A stretch of 64,000 nucleotides of DNA from positions 806,001 through 870,000 of the forward strand of contig NZ_JADBEE010000001.1 in NCBI RefSeq assembly GCF_014874065.1. The letters are read 5' to 3'. Position 1 is the stretch's first letter. Every line of letters begins with the position of its first letter. The DNA comes from Nesterenkonia halotolerans (GTDB lineage: Bacteria; Actinomycetota; Actinomycetes; Actinomycetales; Micrococcaceae). The position numbers and the translations under genes are program-made. Under the pieces are notes generated by a model. The model was not told the origin of the DNA, did not search any database, and saw only the letters and a list, made by a program, of their open reading frames with translations. Below, piece after piece: positions 18,855 through 28,782 of the stretch.

Positions 18855-20251
18855 CGTCGCTCACCTCGTTCGCGGGCGTGGCGGTCGTGATCGGCGCGCT
18901 CCTCGGCGAGCTTCTCGGCGCGTGCCGCCGCGTGCTCGAGGGCGGCCTGGCGGGCCTCCGGATCCGGGGTGAAGCGCAGCCGGTCGATCCGGCGGCCGTC
19001 GATGTCGACGACGGCGAGTCTGCCGCCGTCGACCTCCACCTCGTCGCCCAGCCCGGCCACCCGACCCAGGGTGAGCAGCACGAAGCCCGCGACGGTCTCG
19101 TAGGCCGGATGCTCGGGAACGTTGAGCTCAAGGATCTGTGCGTTGATCTCGTCCGGGCGCAGCAGCCCGGGGAAGAACCAGTCCCCCGAGGCGCTCTGCA
19201 GCACTCCGGGAGCGATCCGGTCGTGTTCATCGGCGACCTCGCCGACGATCTCCTCGATCAGGTCCTCCAGCGTCACCACGCCCGAGGTGCCGCCGTATTC
19301 GTCCTCCACGATGGCCACTTGCAGCGAGGCCTCGCGCAGCACGGGCAGCAGCGCGTCGAGGTGGATGGTCTCCGGCACCCGGGTGATGTCGGACATGACG
19401 GTCGCCGCGACCAGGCCGTCGCGCTTCTCGCGCGGAACGGCCACAGCCTTCTTCACGTGAGTCACTCCGCGGACGTCGTCGACGGAGTCCCCGAGGACCG
19501 GGAAGCGGGAGAAGCCGGTGCGCCGGGCCAGGTCGATCAGGGCCTCCAGCGAGGAGTCGGCCTCGATGCTGGCCATCCGTGGCCGTGGGGTCATCACATC
19601 GGCGGCGGTCTGGTCCGAGAAGCGCAGGGTGCGGTCGAGGAAGGTCGCGGTGCCCTCTTCCAGGGTGCCCAGCATCGCTGAACGCCGCACCATGGAGGAG
19701 AGCTCCTCCGGGGTGCGGGCCCCGGAGAGCTCCTCCTTGACCTCGAGGCCGAACCGGTGCAGGACCTTGTTGGAGAAGCCGTTGAGCACGATGATCAGCG
19801 GCTTGAACATGGCGGTGAAGAACAGCTGCGGCCCCGCCAGCGTGCGGGCCACCGGATAGGCCTCCGCGATGGCGAGATTCTTCGGGACCAGCTCGCCCAG
19901 GAGCATGGTGACCATCGTGGCGATGATCAGCGCAAGGGTCAGCGACACTGCCGAGAGCGCCGCACCGGGGACTCCGAGCGCCTGCAGAGGCGCCGTGAGC
20001 AGCACGCCCAGCGCCGGTTCGGCGACGTAGCCGGTGAGCAGCGTGGTCAGTGTGATGCCCAGCTGACACGAAGAGAGCTGGGTCGAGAGCGACTTCAGAC
20101 ACCGCATCACCGCCGGCGCCCGCTTGTCTCCGCGGTCGATGGCCTGCTGGACGGTGGACTGGTCCAGAGCGACCAGCGAGAACTCGACGGCGACGAAGAA
20201 GCCGGTGCCGAGGATCAGCAGGAAGCCGACCCCGAGGAGCAGCAGTTCCAC
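18851..20251 (-). CDS. CNNM/CBS/CorC_HlyC-domain membrane protein (long paralogue)
   Basis: A 466-residue protein with the CNNM transmembrane domain (1-200, starting [26 protein letters not shown] in the genome with a GTG codon), a CBS pair at about 220-335 containing [23 protein letters not shown], and the CorC_HlyC domain from about 350 to 435. The tail is Arg/Glu-rich. The GTG directly follows the TAA of a 35-codon reading frame (TAAGTG), suggesting translational coupling. GGGGGTGG about 10 bases upstream could also serve as a binding site. Cation transport is the family expectation; the ion is unknown. Confidence 0.9.
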   Translation of the reverse strand: MELLLLGVGFLLILGTGFFVAVEFSLVALDQSTVQQAIDRGDKRAPAVMRCLKSLSTQLSSCQLGITLTTLLTGYVAEPALGVLLTAPLQALGVPGAALSAVSLTLALIIATMVTMLLGELVPKNLAIAEAYPVARTLAGPQLFFTAMFKPLIIVLNGFSNKVLHRFGLEVKEELSGARTPEELSSMVRRSAMLGTLEEGTATFLDRTLRFSDQTAADVMTPRPRMASIEADSSLEALIDLARRTGFSRFPVLGDSVDDVRGVTHVKKAVAVPREKRDGLVAATVMSDITRVPETIHLDALLPVLREASLQVAIVEDEYGGTSGVVTLEDLIEEIVGEVADEHDRIAPGVLQSASGDWFFPGLLRPDEINAQILELNVPEHPAYETVAGFVLLTLGRVAGLGDEVEVDGGRLAVVDIDGRRIDRLRFTPDPEARQAALEHAAARAEKLAEERADHDRHARERGERR

Positions 20252-20359
20252 TTAGCGCTGCCACCCCCGGTCGACGGCGGATGCGCCGGGCTCAGCGGCG
20301 CCGCAGAGGGCGGTGGCGCGGGGGCGGGTCAGGCGGAAGCGAGGTTGTCGGTACTCCAT
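20252..20359 (-). CDS. Candidate 35-residue upstream peptide of the CNNM operon
   Basis: An ATG-started 35-codon frame begins 10 bases after a good -10 (TAAGAT), so its mRNA would have almost no leader. It ends with TAA directly abutting the GTG of the CNNM gene. The peptide starts MEYRQPRFRLTRPR and is very basic, with one Cys. Its ATG also lies in one arm (20359-20365) of a 7-bp inverted repeat whose other arm (20380-20386) holds the guaB1 stop. It could be a leader peptide controlling the downstream gene, a real microprotein, or chance. No homologue is known to me. Confidence 0.45.
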   Translation of the reverse strand: MEYRQPRFRLTRPRATALCGAAEPGASAVDRGWQR

Positions 20360-20369
20360 GAGAACTCGA

Positions 20370-20375
20370 ATCTTA
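20370..20375 (-). promoter_or_regulatory. -10 element for the CNNM operon
   Basis: TAAGAT on the minus strand lies in the short gap after guaB1 and gives the CNNM pair its own start site, about 120 bases upstream of the first CNNM start codon and just before the small upstream frame. Confidence 0.5.
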
Positions 20376-20383
20376 CCGGGTTC

Positions 20384-21874
<1,491 letters not shown>

Positions 21875-22052
21875 TCAGGTGTTCAGGGCTCGCGCGAGAC
21901 GATCATGTCTCCGGCGGAAGCGACCCCTGACACGATACCGTGGCCGGTGGCGGCACGGTGCACAAAGTCACTATGCTTGGACGAGGTGAAGATTCGAGAG
22001 CACGATGCTGTGCCGAATAACTACACAACACAATGGAAGAGGCGTATCCACA

Positions 22053-25000
22053 GTGCCAGAGCTAACGTCCAGCCGTCTTGCCGAGGAGTTCCCGGGTAAC
22101 GAATGGTTGGTCGCCGACATATACGACAAGTTCAAGGACGATCCCGAGTCGGTGGATCGTAAATGGGCTGAGATATTCCGCCAGCTCGAGGGCGACGGTG
22201 ATTCTGCCTCGACGAGTTCCAAGACCTCCTCCGACTCTGCTGAATCTGCTCCTTCAGACTCAGACTCCGACACCTCGGAATCCGAGAAGCCGAAGTCGGC
22301 ACCCTCGAAGTCCGAGTCCTCAAAGTCCACCGCTTCGGCCGGCAACGGCGCGGCCAGCCCGGGCGACAAGAGCGGCGCCGCGTCTCGCGCCTCCGCGGAT
22401 TCGACGCCCAGCGCTGGCAACCAGCGTGAATCCCGGGCCGAATCGACTCCCGCCACGGCCAAGCCCGCTGAGCCGGATCACGCCCAGAAGCCCAGCGCCG
22501 AGAAGAGCGCCTCCTCCACGCAGAACAAGCCGGTTGCTCCACGGACACCGACGACGAAGAAGTCCGAAGGTTCCTCCAGCACGCCGATCCCCTCGGAGCC
22601 CTCCTCCGCGAAGGCCGAGTCCGAGGAACCGTCTGAGAAAGAGGACAAGGTCACCCCGCTGAAGGGGATCTCCAAGGCCATCGCGGCCAACATGGACGCC
22701 TCGCTGACCGTCCCGACCGCCACCACGGTGCGCGCCGTGCCGGCCAAGCTGCTCATCGACAACCGCACCGTGATCAACAATCACCTCAAGCGGACCCGTG
22801 GCGGCAAGGTCTCCTACACCCACCTGATCGGCTATGCGCTGCTCAAGGCGCTCCGAGCCCACCCGTCGATGAACGTCACCTATGACGTGAAGGACAACAA
22901 GCCGGTGGCGATCCAGCCGGCGCATGTGAACTTCGGCCTGGCCATCGACATGCCGCGTCCCGACGGGACCCGCGCGCTGGTGGTCCCGAACATGAAGGCC
23001 GCCGAGGAGATGAGCTTCACCGACTTCTGGGGCGCCTACGACGACGTCGTCAAGCGGGCCCGGGACAACAAGCTCACCCCCGGGGACTACGCCGGCACCA
23101 CCGTCTCACTGACCAACCCCGGCGGCATCGGCACCGTGCACTCGGTGCCGCGCCTGTCCAAGGGCCAGGCCGTCATCGTCGGCGTCGGTGCGCTGGAGTA
23201 CCCCGCAGAGTTCCAGGGCGCCTCGGAGAAGACGCTGAACAGCCTCGCGGTCTCCAAGGTCATCACCCTGACCTCCACCTACGACCACCGCGTCATCCAG
23301 GGCGCCGGCTCGGGCGAGTTCCTCAAGACCATCCACGAGTACCTCCTCGGCAAGGACGGCTTCTACGAGGAGATCTTCGAGGCGCTGCGCATCCCCTACG
23401 AGCCGATCCACTGGTCCGCGGACATCCAGGTCAACCCTGAAGACCAGATCAACAAGGTCGCGCGGATCCAGCAGCTGATCCACTCCTACCGGGTCCGGGG
23501 CCATCTGATGGCCTCGGTGGACCCGCTGGAGTACCAGATGCGCAGCCACCCCGACCTCGACATCGAGTCGCACGGGCTGACTCTCTGGGACCTGGACCGC
23601 GAATGGCCCACCGGGGGCTTCGGCGGCAAGTCGATGCTTCCGCTGCGCAACATCCTCGGCGTGCTGCGCGACACCTACTGCCGCAGCACCGGCGTGGAGT
23701 ACATGCACATCCAATCTCCCGAGGAACGCCAGTGGTTCCAGGACGAGATCGAGCACCCCTACGAGAAGCCCACCCGTGACGAGCAGTTCCGGATCCTGGG
23801 CCGGCTCAACGCGGCCGAAGCCTTCGAGACCTTCCTGCAGACCAAGTTCGTGGGACAGAAGCGCTTCTCCCTCGAGGGCGGCGAGTCGCTGATCCCGCTG
23901 CTGGACACGATCCTCTCCGAGGCCGCCGATGAGGGCCTGGACGAGGTCGCCATCGGCATGGCCCACCGTGGCCGCATCAACGTGCTGACCAACATCGCCG
24001 GCAAGACCCACGCACAGGTCTTCCGCGAGTTCGAGGGCCGTGAGGCCGGGTCCGTGACCGGTTCCGGCGATGTGAAGTACCACCTGGGAACCCGCGGGTC
24101 CTTCACCTCGGACAAGGGCAACTCCACCAGCGTGTACCTGGCGGCGAACCCCTCCCACCTCGAAGCGGTGAACCCCGTGCTCGAGGGGATCGTCCGGGCC
24201 ATGCAGGACCGGATCAATCAGGGTGCGGACGCGCTGAACTCGTTCTCCGTGATGCCGCTGCTGGTCCACGGCGACGCGGCGTTCGCCGGACAGGGCGTGG
24301 TCGCCGAGACGCTGAACATGTCTCAGCTGCGCGGCTACCGCACCGGCGGCACGGTGCACGTGGTCGTGAACAACCAGGTCGGCTTCACCACCGCACCTTC
24401 GGCGGCGCGGTCGATGACCTATTCCACCGATATGGCCAAGGCCATCCAGGCGCCGGTCTTCCACGTCAACGCCGATGACCCAGAGTCAGTGGCCCGCGTG
24501 GCCCAGCTCTCCTTCCGCTACCGCCAGCGGTTCAACAAGGACGTCGTGATCGACCTGGTCTGCTACCGCCGACGCGGACACAACGAGGGCGACGACCCCT
24601 CGATGACCCAGCCGAAGATGTACAACCTGGTCGAGGCCAAGCGCACCACGCGCCGGCTCTACACCGAGGCTCTGGTCGGACGCGGCGACATCACCCAGGA
24701 AGAGGCCGATCAGGCGCTGCGGGACTTCCGGCAGCGGCTGGAGCGGGTCTTCACCGAGACCCATGCGGCCCAGACCCAGCCGATCTCCACCGCGAACACC
24801 TCGGACTCGGAGACCAAGGGAATGGCGCCGATGGCCTCCCAGGAAGAGACCAGCACTCCGGACCGAGAGGCCACCGACACCGCCATCAGCGAGGATTCGC
24901 TGGCGCACATCGGCGAGGTCCACACCAACATCCCGGAGAGCTTCACGCCGCATCCGAAGCTGAAGTCCCTGCTGGAGAAGCGCGCCAAGATGGCGCGTGA

Positions 25001-26036
25001 GGGTGGCATCGACTGGGGCTTCGCCGAGATCGCGGCCTTCGGCTCGCTGCTCATGGAGGGCACCGAGGTCCGACTCGCAGGCCAGGACTCGCGACGCGGC
25101 ACCTTCGTGCAGCGTCACGCGGTGTTCCATGACCGTGTCAACGGTGATGAGTGGTACCCCCTGAAGAACCTGACCGAGGATCAGTCCCGGTTCTTCATCT
25201 ACGACTCGCTGCTCTCCGAGTACGGCGCGCTGGGCTTCGAATACGGATACTCCGTGGAGAACCCGCATGCGCTGGTGCTCTGGGAGGCCCAGTTCGGCGA
25301 CTTCGTCAATGGGGCGCAGATCATCATCGATGAGTTCATCGCCACGGCCGAGCAGAAGTGGGGACAGAAGTCCTCCGTGGTCATGCTGCTTCCCCACGGC
25401 TATGAGGGTCAGGGCCCGGATCACTCCTCAGGGCGCCCGGAGCGCTTCCTGCAGCTCTGCGCCGAGGACAACATGACCGTGGTGCTGCCCTCCTCGGGAG
25501 CGAACTACTTCCATCTGCTGCGCCGCCAGGCCGTGGCCCGGCCGCGCCGTCCGCTCATCGTCTTCTCCCCGAAGCAGCTGCTGCGGCTCAAGGCAGCCGC
25601 CAACTCGGTGGAGGACTTCACCACCGGCACCTTCCAGGAGGTCATCGGGGACCACGAGGTGGACGCCTCCAAGGTCAAGCGCGTGCTGATCGTCTCGGGT
25701 CGGCTCTACTACGATCTGATCGCCACCCGAGCCAAGCACAAGGACGAGACCACCGCCATCGTGCGGCTCGAGCAGCTCTACCCCATGCCGGTGGAGGAGC
25801 TGCAGGCGGAGCTGGATCGCTTCACCTCGGCCGAGGAGTTCGTCTACGCTCAGGATGAGCCGATCAACCAGGGGCCCTGGCCGTTCCTGGGGCTGAACCT
25901 GCAGCCACGTCTCACGCAGGACCTCAAGCTGGTCTCCCGCGCAGAGTCGGCCGCCACCTCCGTGGGGCAGGCCAAGCGGCATGCCAAGGAGCTGGAGGGC
26001 CTGCTCAGCAAGGCTTTCCCGCACCTGGACCTGTGA
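22053..26036 (+). CDS. kgd: Multifunctional 2-oxoglutarate metabolism enzyme (Kgd/SucA-E2 fusion)
   Basis: A 1327-residue actinobacterial fusion. The first 45 residues form the small helical N-terminal segment (EEFPGNEWLVADIYDKF). A disordered Ser/Lys/Glu-rich linker spans about 45-205. An E2-type succinyltransferase core without a lipoyl domain follows (about 206-440; DHRVIQG with H412), then the thiamine-diphosphate E1 (GMAHRGRINVL, GDAAFAGQGVV, RRRGHNEGDDP) to the end. It works with lipoylated partners in the TCA cycle and can act as carboxylase or carboligase. The GTG at 22053 has GGAAGAGG 10 bases before it; an ATG 48 bases upstream is possible. TATGCT near 21972 may be the -10. GarA control is known in relatives. 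Confidence 0.95.
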   Translation: MPELTSSRLAEEFPGNEWLVADIYDKFKDDPESVDRKWAEIFRQLEGDGDSASTSSKTSSDSAESAPSDSDSDTSESEKPKSAPSKSESSKSTASAGNGAASPGDKSGAASRASADSTPSAGNQRESRAESTPATAKPAEPDHAQKPSAEKSASSTQNKPVAPRTPTTKKSEGSSSTPIPSEPSSAKAESEEPSEKEDKVTPLKGISKAIAANMDASLTVPTATTVRAVPAKLLIDNRTVINNHLKRTRGGKVSYTHLIGYALLKALRAHPSMNVTYDVKDNKPVAIQPAHVNFGLAIDMPRPDGTRALVVPNMKAAEEMSFTDFWGAYDDVVKRARDNKLTPGDYAGTTVSLTNPGGIGTVHSVPRLSKGQAVIVGVGALEYPAEFQGASEKTLNSLAVSKVITLTSTYDHRVIQGAGSGEFLKTIHEYLLGKDGFYEEIFEALRIPYEPIHWSADIQVNPEDQINKVARIQQLIHSYRVRGHLMASVDPLEYQMRSHPDLDIESHGLTLWDLDREWPTGGFGGKSMLPLRNILGVLRDTYCRSTGVEYMHIQSPEERQWFQDEIEHPYEKPTRDEQFRILGRLNAAEAFETFLQTKFVGQKRFSLEGGESLIPLLDTILSEAADEGLDEVAIGMAHRGRINVLTNIAGKTHAQVFREFEGREAGSVTGSGDVKYHLGTRGSFTSDKGNSTSVYLAANPSHLEAVNPVLEGIVRAMQDRINQGADALNSFSVMPLLVHGDAAFAGQGVVAETLNMSQLRGYRTGGTVHVVVNNQVGFTTAPSAARSMTYSTDMAKAIQAPVFHVNADDPESVARVAQLSFRYRQRFNKDVVIDLVCYRRRGHNEGDDPSMTQPKMYNLVEAKRTTRRLYTEALVGRGDITQEEADQALRDFRQRLERVFTETHAAQTQPISTANTSDSETKGMAPMASQEETSTPDREATDTAISEDSLAHIGEVHTNIPESFTPHPKLKSLLEKRAKMAREGGIDWGFAEIAAFGSLLMEGTEVRLAGQDSRRGTFVQRHAVFHDRVNGDEWYPLKNLTEDQSRFFIYDSLLSEYGALGFEYGYSVENPHALVLWEAQFGDFVNGAQIIIDEFIATAEQKWGQKSSVVMLLPHGYEGQGPDHSSGRPERFLQLCAEDNMTVVLPSSGANYFHLLRRQAVARPRRPLIVFSPKQLLRLKAAANSVEDFTTGTFQEVIGDHEVDASKVKRVLIVSGRLYYDLIATRAKHKDETTAIVRLEQLYPMPVEELQAELDRFTSAEEFVYAQDEPINQGPWPFLGLNLQPRLTQDLKLVSRAESAATSVGQAKRHAKELEGLLSKAFPHLDL

Positions 26037-26040
26037 CCTG

Positions 26041-26694
26041 ATGGAAGAGACCACTCAGGATCTGCGTTCCTCCGTCATAGGCCCGCGGCGTCATCTGCGG
26101 ATCGTGGCCCTCGGCGACGAGCTGCTGACCGGGATCGGTGACCCCCGAGCGCTGGGATGGCTCGGTCGCGTGATCTCCAAGACCCCGATCGAAGGCATCG
26201 CGCTGGAACACTATGTCCTCGCGATGCCCGGGGAGGGCACCGAGGCGCTTTCGGAGCGCTGGCAGCACGAGACGCTGGCCCGCTTCGAGGCAAGCGCCCC
26301 GGAGCCACCAGAACGTCATCTGGTGGTCGCGCTGAACGACAAGGACCTCTACAGCGCAACCTCCTCTGCCCGCTCGCGGCTGAACCTGGCCAATATCCTG
26401 GACCGAGCGTCCCAGGAGGGCATCCGGTGCCTGGTGATCGGCCCGGTGCCCACTCTGGACAGCGACCGGAACCAGCGGATCTCTGAACTCAACGCTGCCT
26501 ACCGGGACGTGGCCTCCCGCCGTTCCCATGTCTACGTGGACTCGTATACACCCCTGGTCAGCCACGAGCAGTGGCGCAGCGACCTCGCGGCCAACGGCGG
26601 GCTCCCCGGCCAGGCCGGGTACGGGCTGATGGCCTGGCTCGTTCTTCATCGCGGCTGGTATCAGTGGTTAGGGCTCCAAGAGCCGGTGGCCTAG
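26041..26694 (+). CDS. SGNH/GDSL-fold protein with altered catalytic residues
   Basis: A 217-residue protein, four bases after kgd and probably co-transcribed. Block I reads LGDELLTGIGDPRALGWLGRV, which aligns with GDSLTxGxGDPRALGW of GDSL esterases but has Glu in place of the nucleophilic Ser. Block III keeps the Asn (VVALNDKD). The C-terminal DGxHP that should carry the catalytic Asp/His is replaced by ANGGLPGQAGYGLMAW. An ordinary Ser-His-Asp esterase is therefore unlikely. It may be a pseudoenzyme, a binding protein, or an enzyme with different chemistry. The start ATG at 26041 is the first after kgd. Confidence 0.78.
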   Translation: MEETTQDLRSSVIGPRRHLRIVALGDELLTGIGDPRALGWLGRVISKTPIEGIALEHYVLAMPGEGTEALSERWQHETLARFEASAPEPPERHLVVALNDKDLYSATSSARSRLNLANILDRASQEGIRCLVIGPVPTLDSDRNQRISELNAAYRDVASRRSHVYVDSYTPLVSHEQWRSDLAANGGLPGQAGYGLMAWLVLHRGWYQWLGLQEPVA

Positions 26695-26725
26695 AATTAG
26701 CTCCAGCCGACGAAAGGAGTTCATC

Positions 26726-26800
26726 ATGAGCAAGCGTGGACGTAAGCGCAGCGCGCGTCGCAAGAAGAACGCGAACCACGGCAAGCGCCCCAACTCCTGA
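26726..26800 (+). CDS. 50S ribosomal protein bL37
   Basis: A 24-residue, very basic protein, MSKRGRKRSARRKKNANHGK then RPNS. It matches mycobacterial bL37 (MAKRGRKKRDRKxSKANHGKRPNA), a small protein found in actinobacterial ribosome structures. AAAGGAG lies seven bases before the ATG. TAGAAT at 26692-26697 overlaps the stop of the preceding gene and is a likely -10. A perfect 19-bp stem terminator follows 48 bases after the stop, so this is a monocistronic unit. Confidence 0.88.
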   Translation: MSKRGRKRSARRKKNANHGKRPNS

Positions 26801-26848
26801 TTTCAGGAGTCCGAGGCCTTCCCGCGGTCGCCGCGACAGCGCAGAAGC

Positions 26849-26887
26849 AAAGAACCCCCTGCAGAGCAGCTCTGCAGGGGGTTCTTT
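26849..26887. terminator. Strong bidirectional terminator between bL37 and rsrA
   Basis: A perfect 19-bp inverted repeat, AAAGAACCCCCTGCAGAGC and its complement, is separated by a single base (in practice a loop of a few bases). The arms begin AAA and end TTT, so it can stop transcription from either side between these convergent genes. Confidence 0.85.
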
Positions 26888-26903
26888 CGTCGTCTTCAGC
26901 AGG

Positions 26904-27245
26904 TCAGCGGTGTTCCTCGTCCTGGCCGTGTCCGGCCTCGACACGGATCTGGCTGATCCGCTCCAGAATCGTCACTTTCAGCGTCTCAGGGGCGCGTTCA
27001 GCGCAGGAGCGTCGCACCACGGTCCGAATGATGCACTCCAGGTCGTAGTCCTTGGCGCACTCCGGGCAGGCCTGCAGGTGCGCTTCCACCTCGCCGATGT
27101 CTTCGCGGCTGAGCGCGCCGTCGGCGTACTCGTAGATCCGCTCCATGCGGACCTGGGTCTCGGTGCAGTCCCCGTCCTTGCAGTTCTCATCGAGCCATTT
27201 GCCGGGGCTCACGCCAGCGGCTGGGCTGAGATCGGAATCGTTCAT
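26904..27245 (-). CDS. rsrA: Mycothiol-system anti-sigma factor (RsrA-like, zinc anti-sigma)
   Basis: A 113-residue zinc-binding anti-sigma factor. The ZAS motif HLQACPEC (HxxxCxxC) sits in the middle, and extra Cys residues occur at N-terminal positions (ENCKDGDC) and in RRSCAE. In Streptomyces RsrA, oxidation of the cysteines forms disulfides, releases zinc and frees SigR. The gene overlaps sigR by four bases on the same strand, the usual arrangement. Soluble, no membrane segment. The C-terminus is His/Glu-rich. Confidence 0.92.
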   Translation of the reverse strand: MNDSDLSPAAGVSPGKWLDENCKDGDCTETQVRMERIYEYADGALSREDIGEVEAHLQACPECAKDYDLECIIRTVVRRSCAERAPETLKVTILERISQIRVEAGHGQDEEHR

Positions 27246-27988
27246 TTCTTGGCCTCCTGCTTCTTGAAGCCACGTTCACGGGCATAGTCGTGCAACAGTT
27301 CGCGCAGCAACTTTCTGCCCCGGTGCAGTCGTGACATCACGGTGCCGATGGGAATGTTCAGGATCTCGGCGATCTCCTTATAGGCAAAGCCCTCAACATC
27401 GGAGAAGTACACCGCCAGACGGAACTCTTCAGGGATCTGCTGCAGCGCATCCTTCACGTCTGAATCCGGCAGATGATCGAGAGCCTCTGCCTCGGCAGAG
27501 CGCAGCCCGGAAGACGTGTGCTCAGCTGCCTGAGCCATCTGCCAATCCTCCACAGTGTCCGTGTTGGCCTGCTGCGGCTGGCGCTGCTTCTTGCGATAGA
27601 TGTTGATATAGGTGTTCGTCAGGATCCGGTACAGCCAGGCTTTGAGATTGGTGCCGGGCTTGTACTGGTGAAACGCCGAATACGCCTTGGTATAGGCCTC
27701 CTGGACCAGGTCCTCGGCATCCTGCGGATTTCGTGTCATCCGCATGGCAGCTGAGTAGAGCTGGTCCACGTACTGGAGAGCCTCGCTCTCGAAACGCACG
27801 CGACGCTGCTGTTCGGTCTCTTCGGCGACGACGACGCTGCTCGAGTCCGTGCTCCTCGAGTCAGGGGCGGTGCCGGTGGCTGCAGGCTTTTCCATCACAG
27901 CTGAGTCTACTCGCAGAGGAACCACTGGGCGTTCCCGCACCGCGCCGGGAGCGCTGGTGCGTCGTTGAGTCAGAGTCGTCGGCGTCAT
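27242..27988 (-). CDS. sigR: ECF RNA polymerase sigma factor SigR/SigH
   Basis: A 248-residue group IV sigma factor for thiol-oxidative stress. Region 2 is around 66-135 ([31 protein letters not shown] and [16 protein letters not shown]), region 4 around 170-235 ([42 protein letters not shown]). The ATG at 27988 is chosen because a perfect SigR-type promoter (GGAAT, 18 bases, GTT) ends nine bases before it. A second ATG at 27895 with its own TAGACT box would give a form 31 residues shorter. The 60-residue N-terminal region is Pro/Ser-rich. Translationally coupled to rsrA. Confidence 0.93.
   Translation of the reverse strand: MTPTTLTQRRTSAPGAVRERPVVPLRVDSAVMEKPAATGTAPDSRSTDSSSVVVAEETEQQRRVRFESEALQYVDQLYSAAMRMTRNPQDAEDLVQEAYTKAYSAFHQYKPGTNLKAWLYRILTNTYINIYRKKQRQPQQANTDTVEDWQMAQAAEHTSSGLRSAEAEALDHLPDSDVKDALQQIPEEFRLAVYFSDVEGFAYKEIAEILNIPIGTVMSRLHRGRKLLRELLHDYARERGFKKQEAKK
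27904..27909 (-). promoter_or_regulatory. Internal -10 for a short SigR form
   Basis: TAGACT on the minus strand lies eight bases before an in-frame ATG at 27895 (MEKPAATG). It would give a nearly leaderless constitutive transcript encoding SigR without its first 31 residues. Confidence 0.5.
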
Positions 27989-27997
27989 ACCCAGGAC

Positions 27998-28023
27998 AAC
28001 GACGACGCCGGGCTCCGCATTCC
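27998..28023 (-). promoter_or_regulatory. SigR-dependent autoregulatory promoter
   Basis: GGAAT (28023-28019), 18 bases, then GTT (28000-27998) match the SigR consensus GGAAT-N18/19-GTT exactly. The site sits nine bases before the long sigR start, so it would amplify sigR under thiol stress. Confidence 0.75.
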
Positions 28024-28114
28024 TGGCTCGTGCCGCTGATTCCCGTCCCGGGCCGGATTGGGTAGATTGGACCACGGACGATGCTTCAGCGCCACACTCC
28101 TACAGGAGGACACT

Positions 28115-28771
28115 ATGTCTCTACTCCGCAAATTCGCCCGCCCGCTGCTGGGGGCAAGCTTCATCGCCAACGGTGTCGACCGACTGCGCAACACCGATGA
28201 TGCTTCGGCGAGGATCGAGTCCACCTTGGAGGAGATCGGCTCGCTGGTCACCCAGGCTGAGCCTCTGGTCTCCAATCCCAAGCTCACCACCCAGGTGCTC
28301 GGAGGAGTCGAGGTCGTCGCCGGCGTCGCCCTGGCCACCGGCCGGTTCCCCCGCGCAGCCGCCCTGATGCTCACCGGAGTGCACAAGTTCGACAGCTACG
28401 TCGAGTACCGCACCGCTGAACTCGAGAGCGACGCCGATGTCACCGCGCAGCGCAGCACGCTGTTGAAGAACGTCTCGATCCTCGGCGGCCTGTGGCTCGC
28501 CGTGGTGGACCTCGACGGCAAGCCCTCACTGGGCTGGCGCGCCGAGCACCTGGCGAAGAACACCCGCAAGAAGGGCGCCCAGTTCGGGGACAAGACCTTC
28601 AAGTGGGCCGATGACTTCGGCAACGGCGCCACCAAGAAGGTCCGCGACTTCGAGAAGAACGCCAAGAAGAACTTCCAGCGCGCCGAGCGTGACGCGCTGA
28701 AGGCGATCAACAACGCCTCCAAGGGTGCGAAGAAGTCCGCCCAGGGCGCCAAGAAGAAGGTCGGAGCCTGA
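28115..28771 (+). CDS. DoxX-family membrane protein with lysine-rich C-terminal tail
   Basis: A 218-residue protein. Residues 1-140 resemble the DoxX four-helix membrane fold (LLRKFARPLLGASFIANGVD, TTQVLGGVEVVAGVALATGRFPRAAALML, LLKNVSILGGLWLAVVDL). The last 75 residues are hydrophilic and strongly basic, with KKxA-type repeats (ASKGAKKSAQGAKKKVGA) like histone tails. AGGAGGA lies five bases before the ATG, and TAGATT at 28063-28068 is a likely -10 in the region shared with sigR. DoxX proteins in mycobacteria link to redox or thiol homeostasis, which fits the sigR neighbour. The role of the tail is unknown. Confidence 0.8.
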   Translation: MSLLRKFARPLLGASFIANGVDRLRNTDDASARIESTLEEIGSLVTQAEPLVSNPKLTTQVLGGVEVVAGVALATGRFPRAAALMLTGVHKFDSYVEYRTAELESDADVTAQRSTLLKNVSILGGLWLAVVDLDGKPSLGWRAEHLAKNTRKKGAQFGDKTFKWADDFGNGATKKVRDFEKNAKKNFQRAERDALKAINNASKGAKKSAQGAKKKVGA

Positions 28772-28782
28772 ATCTCAGCGCC

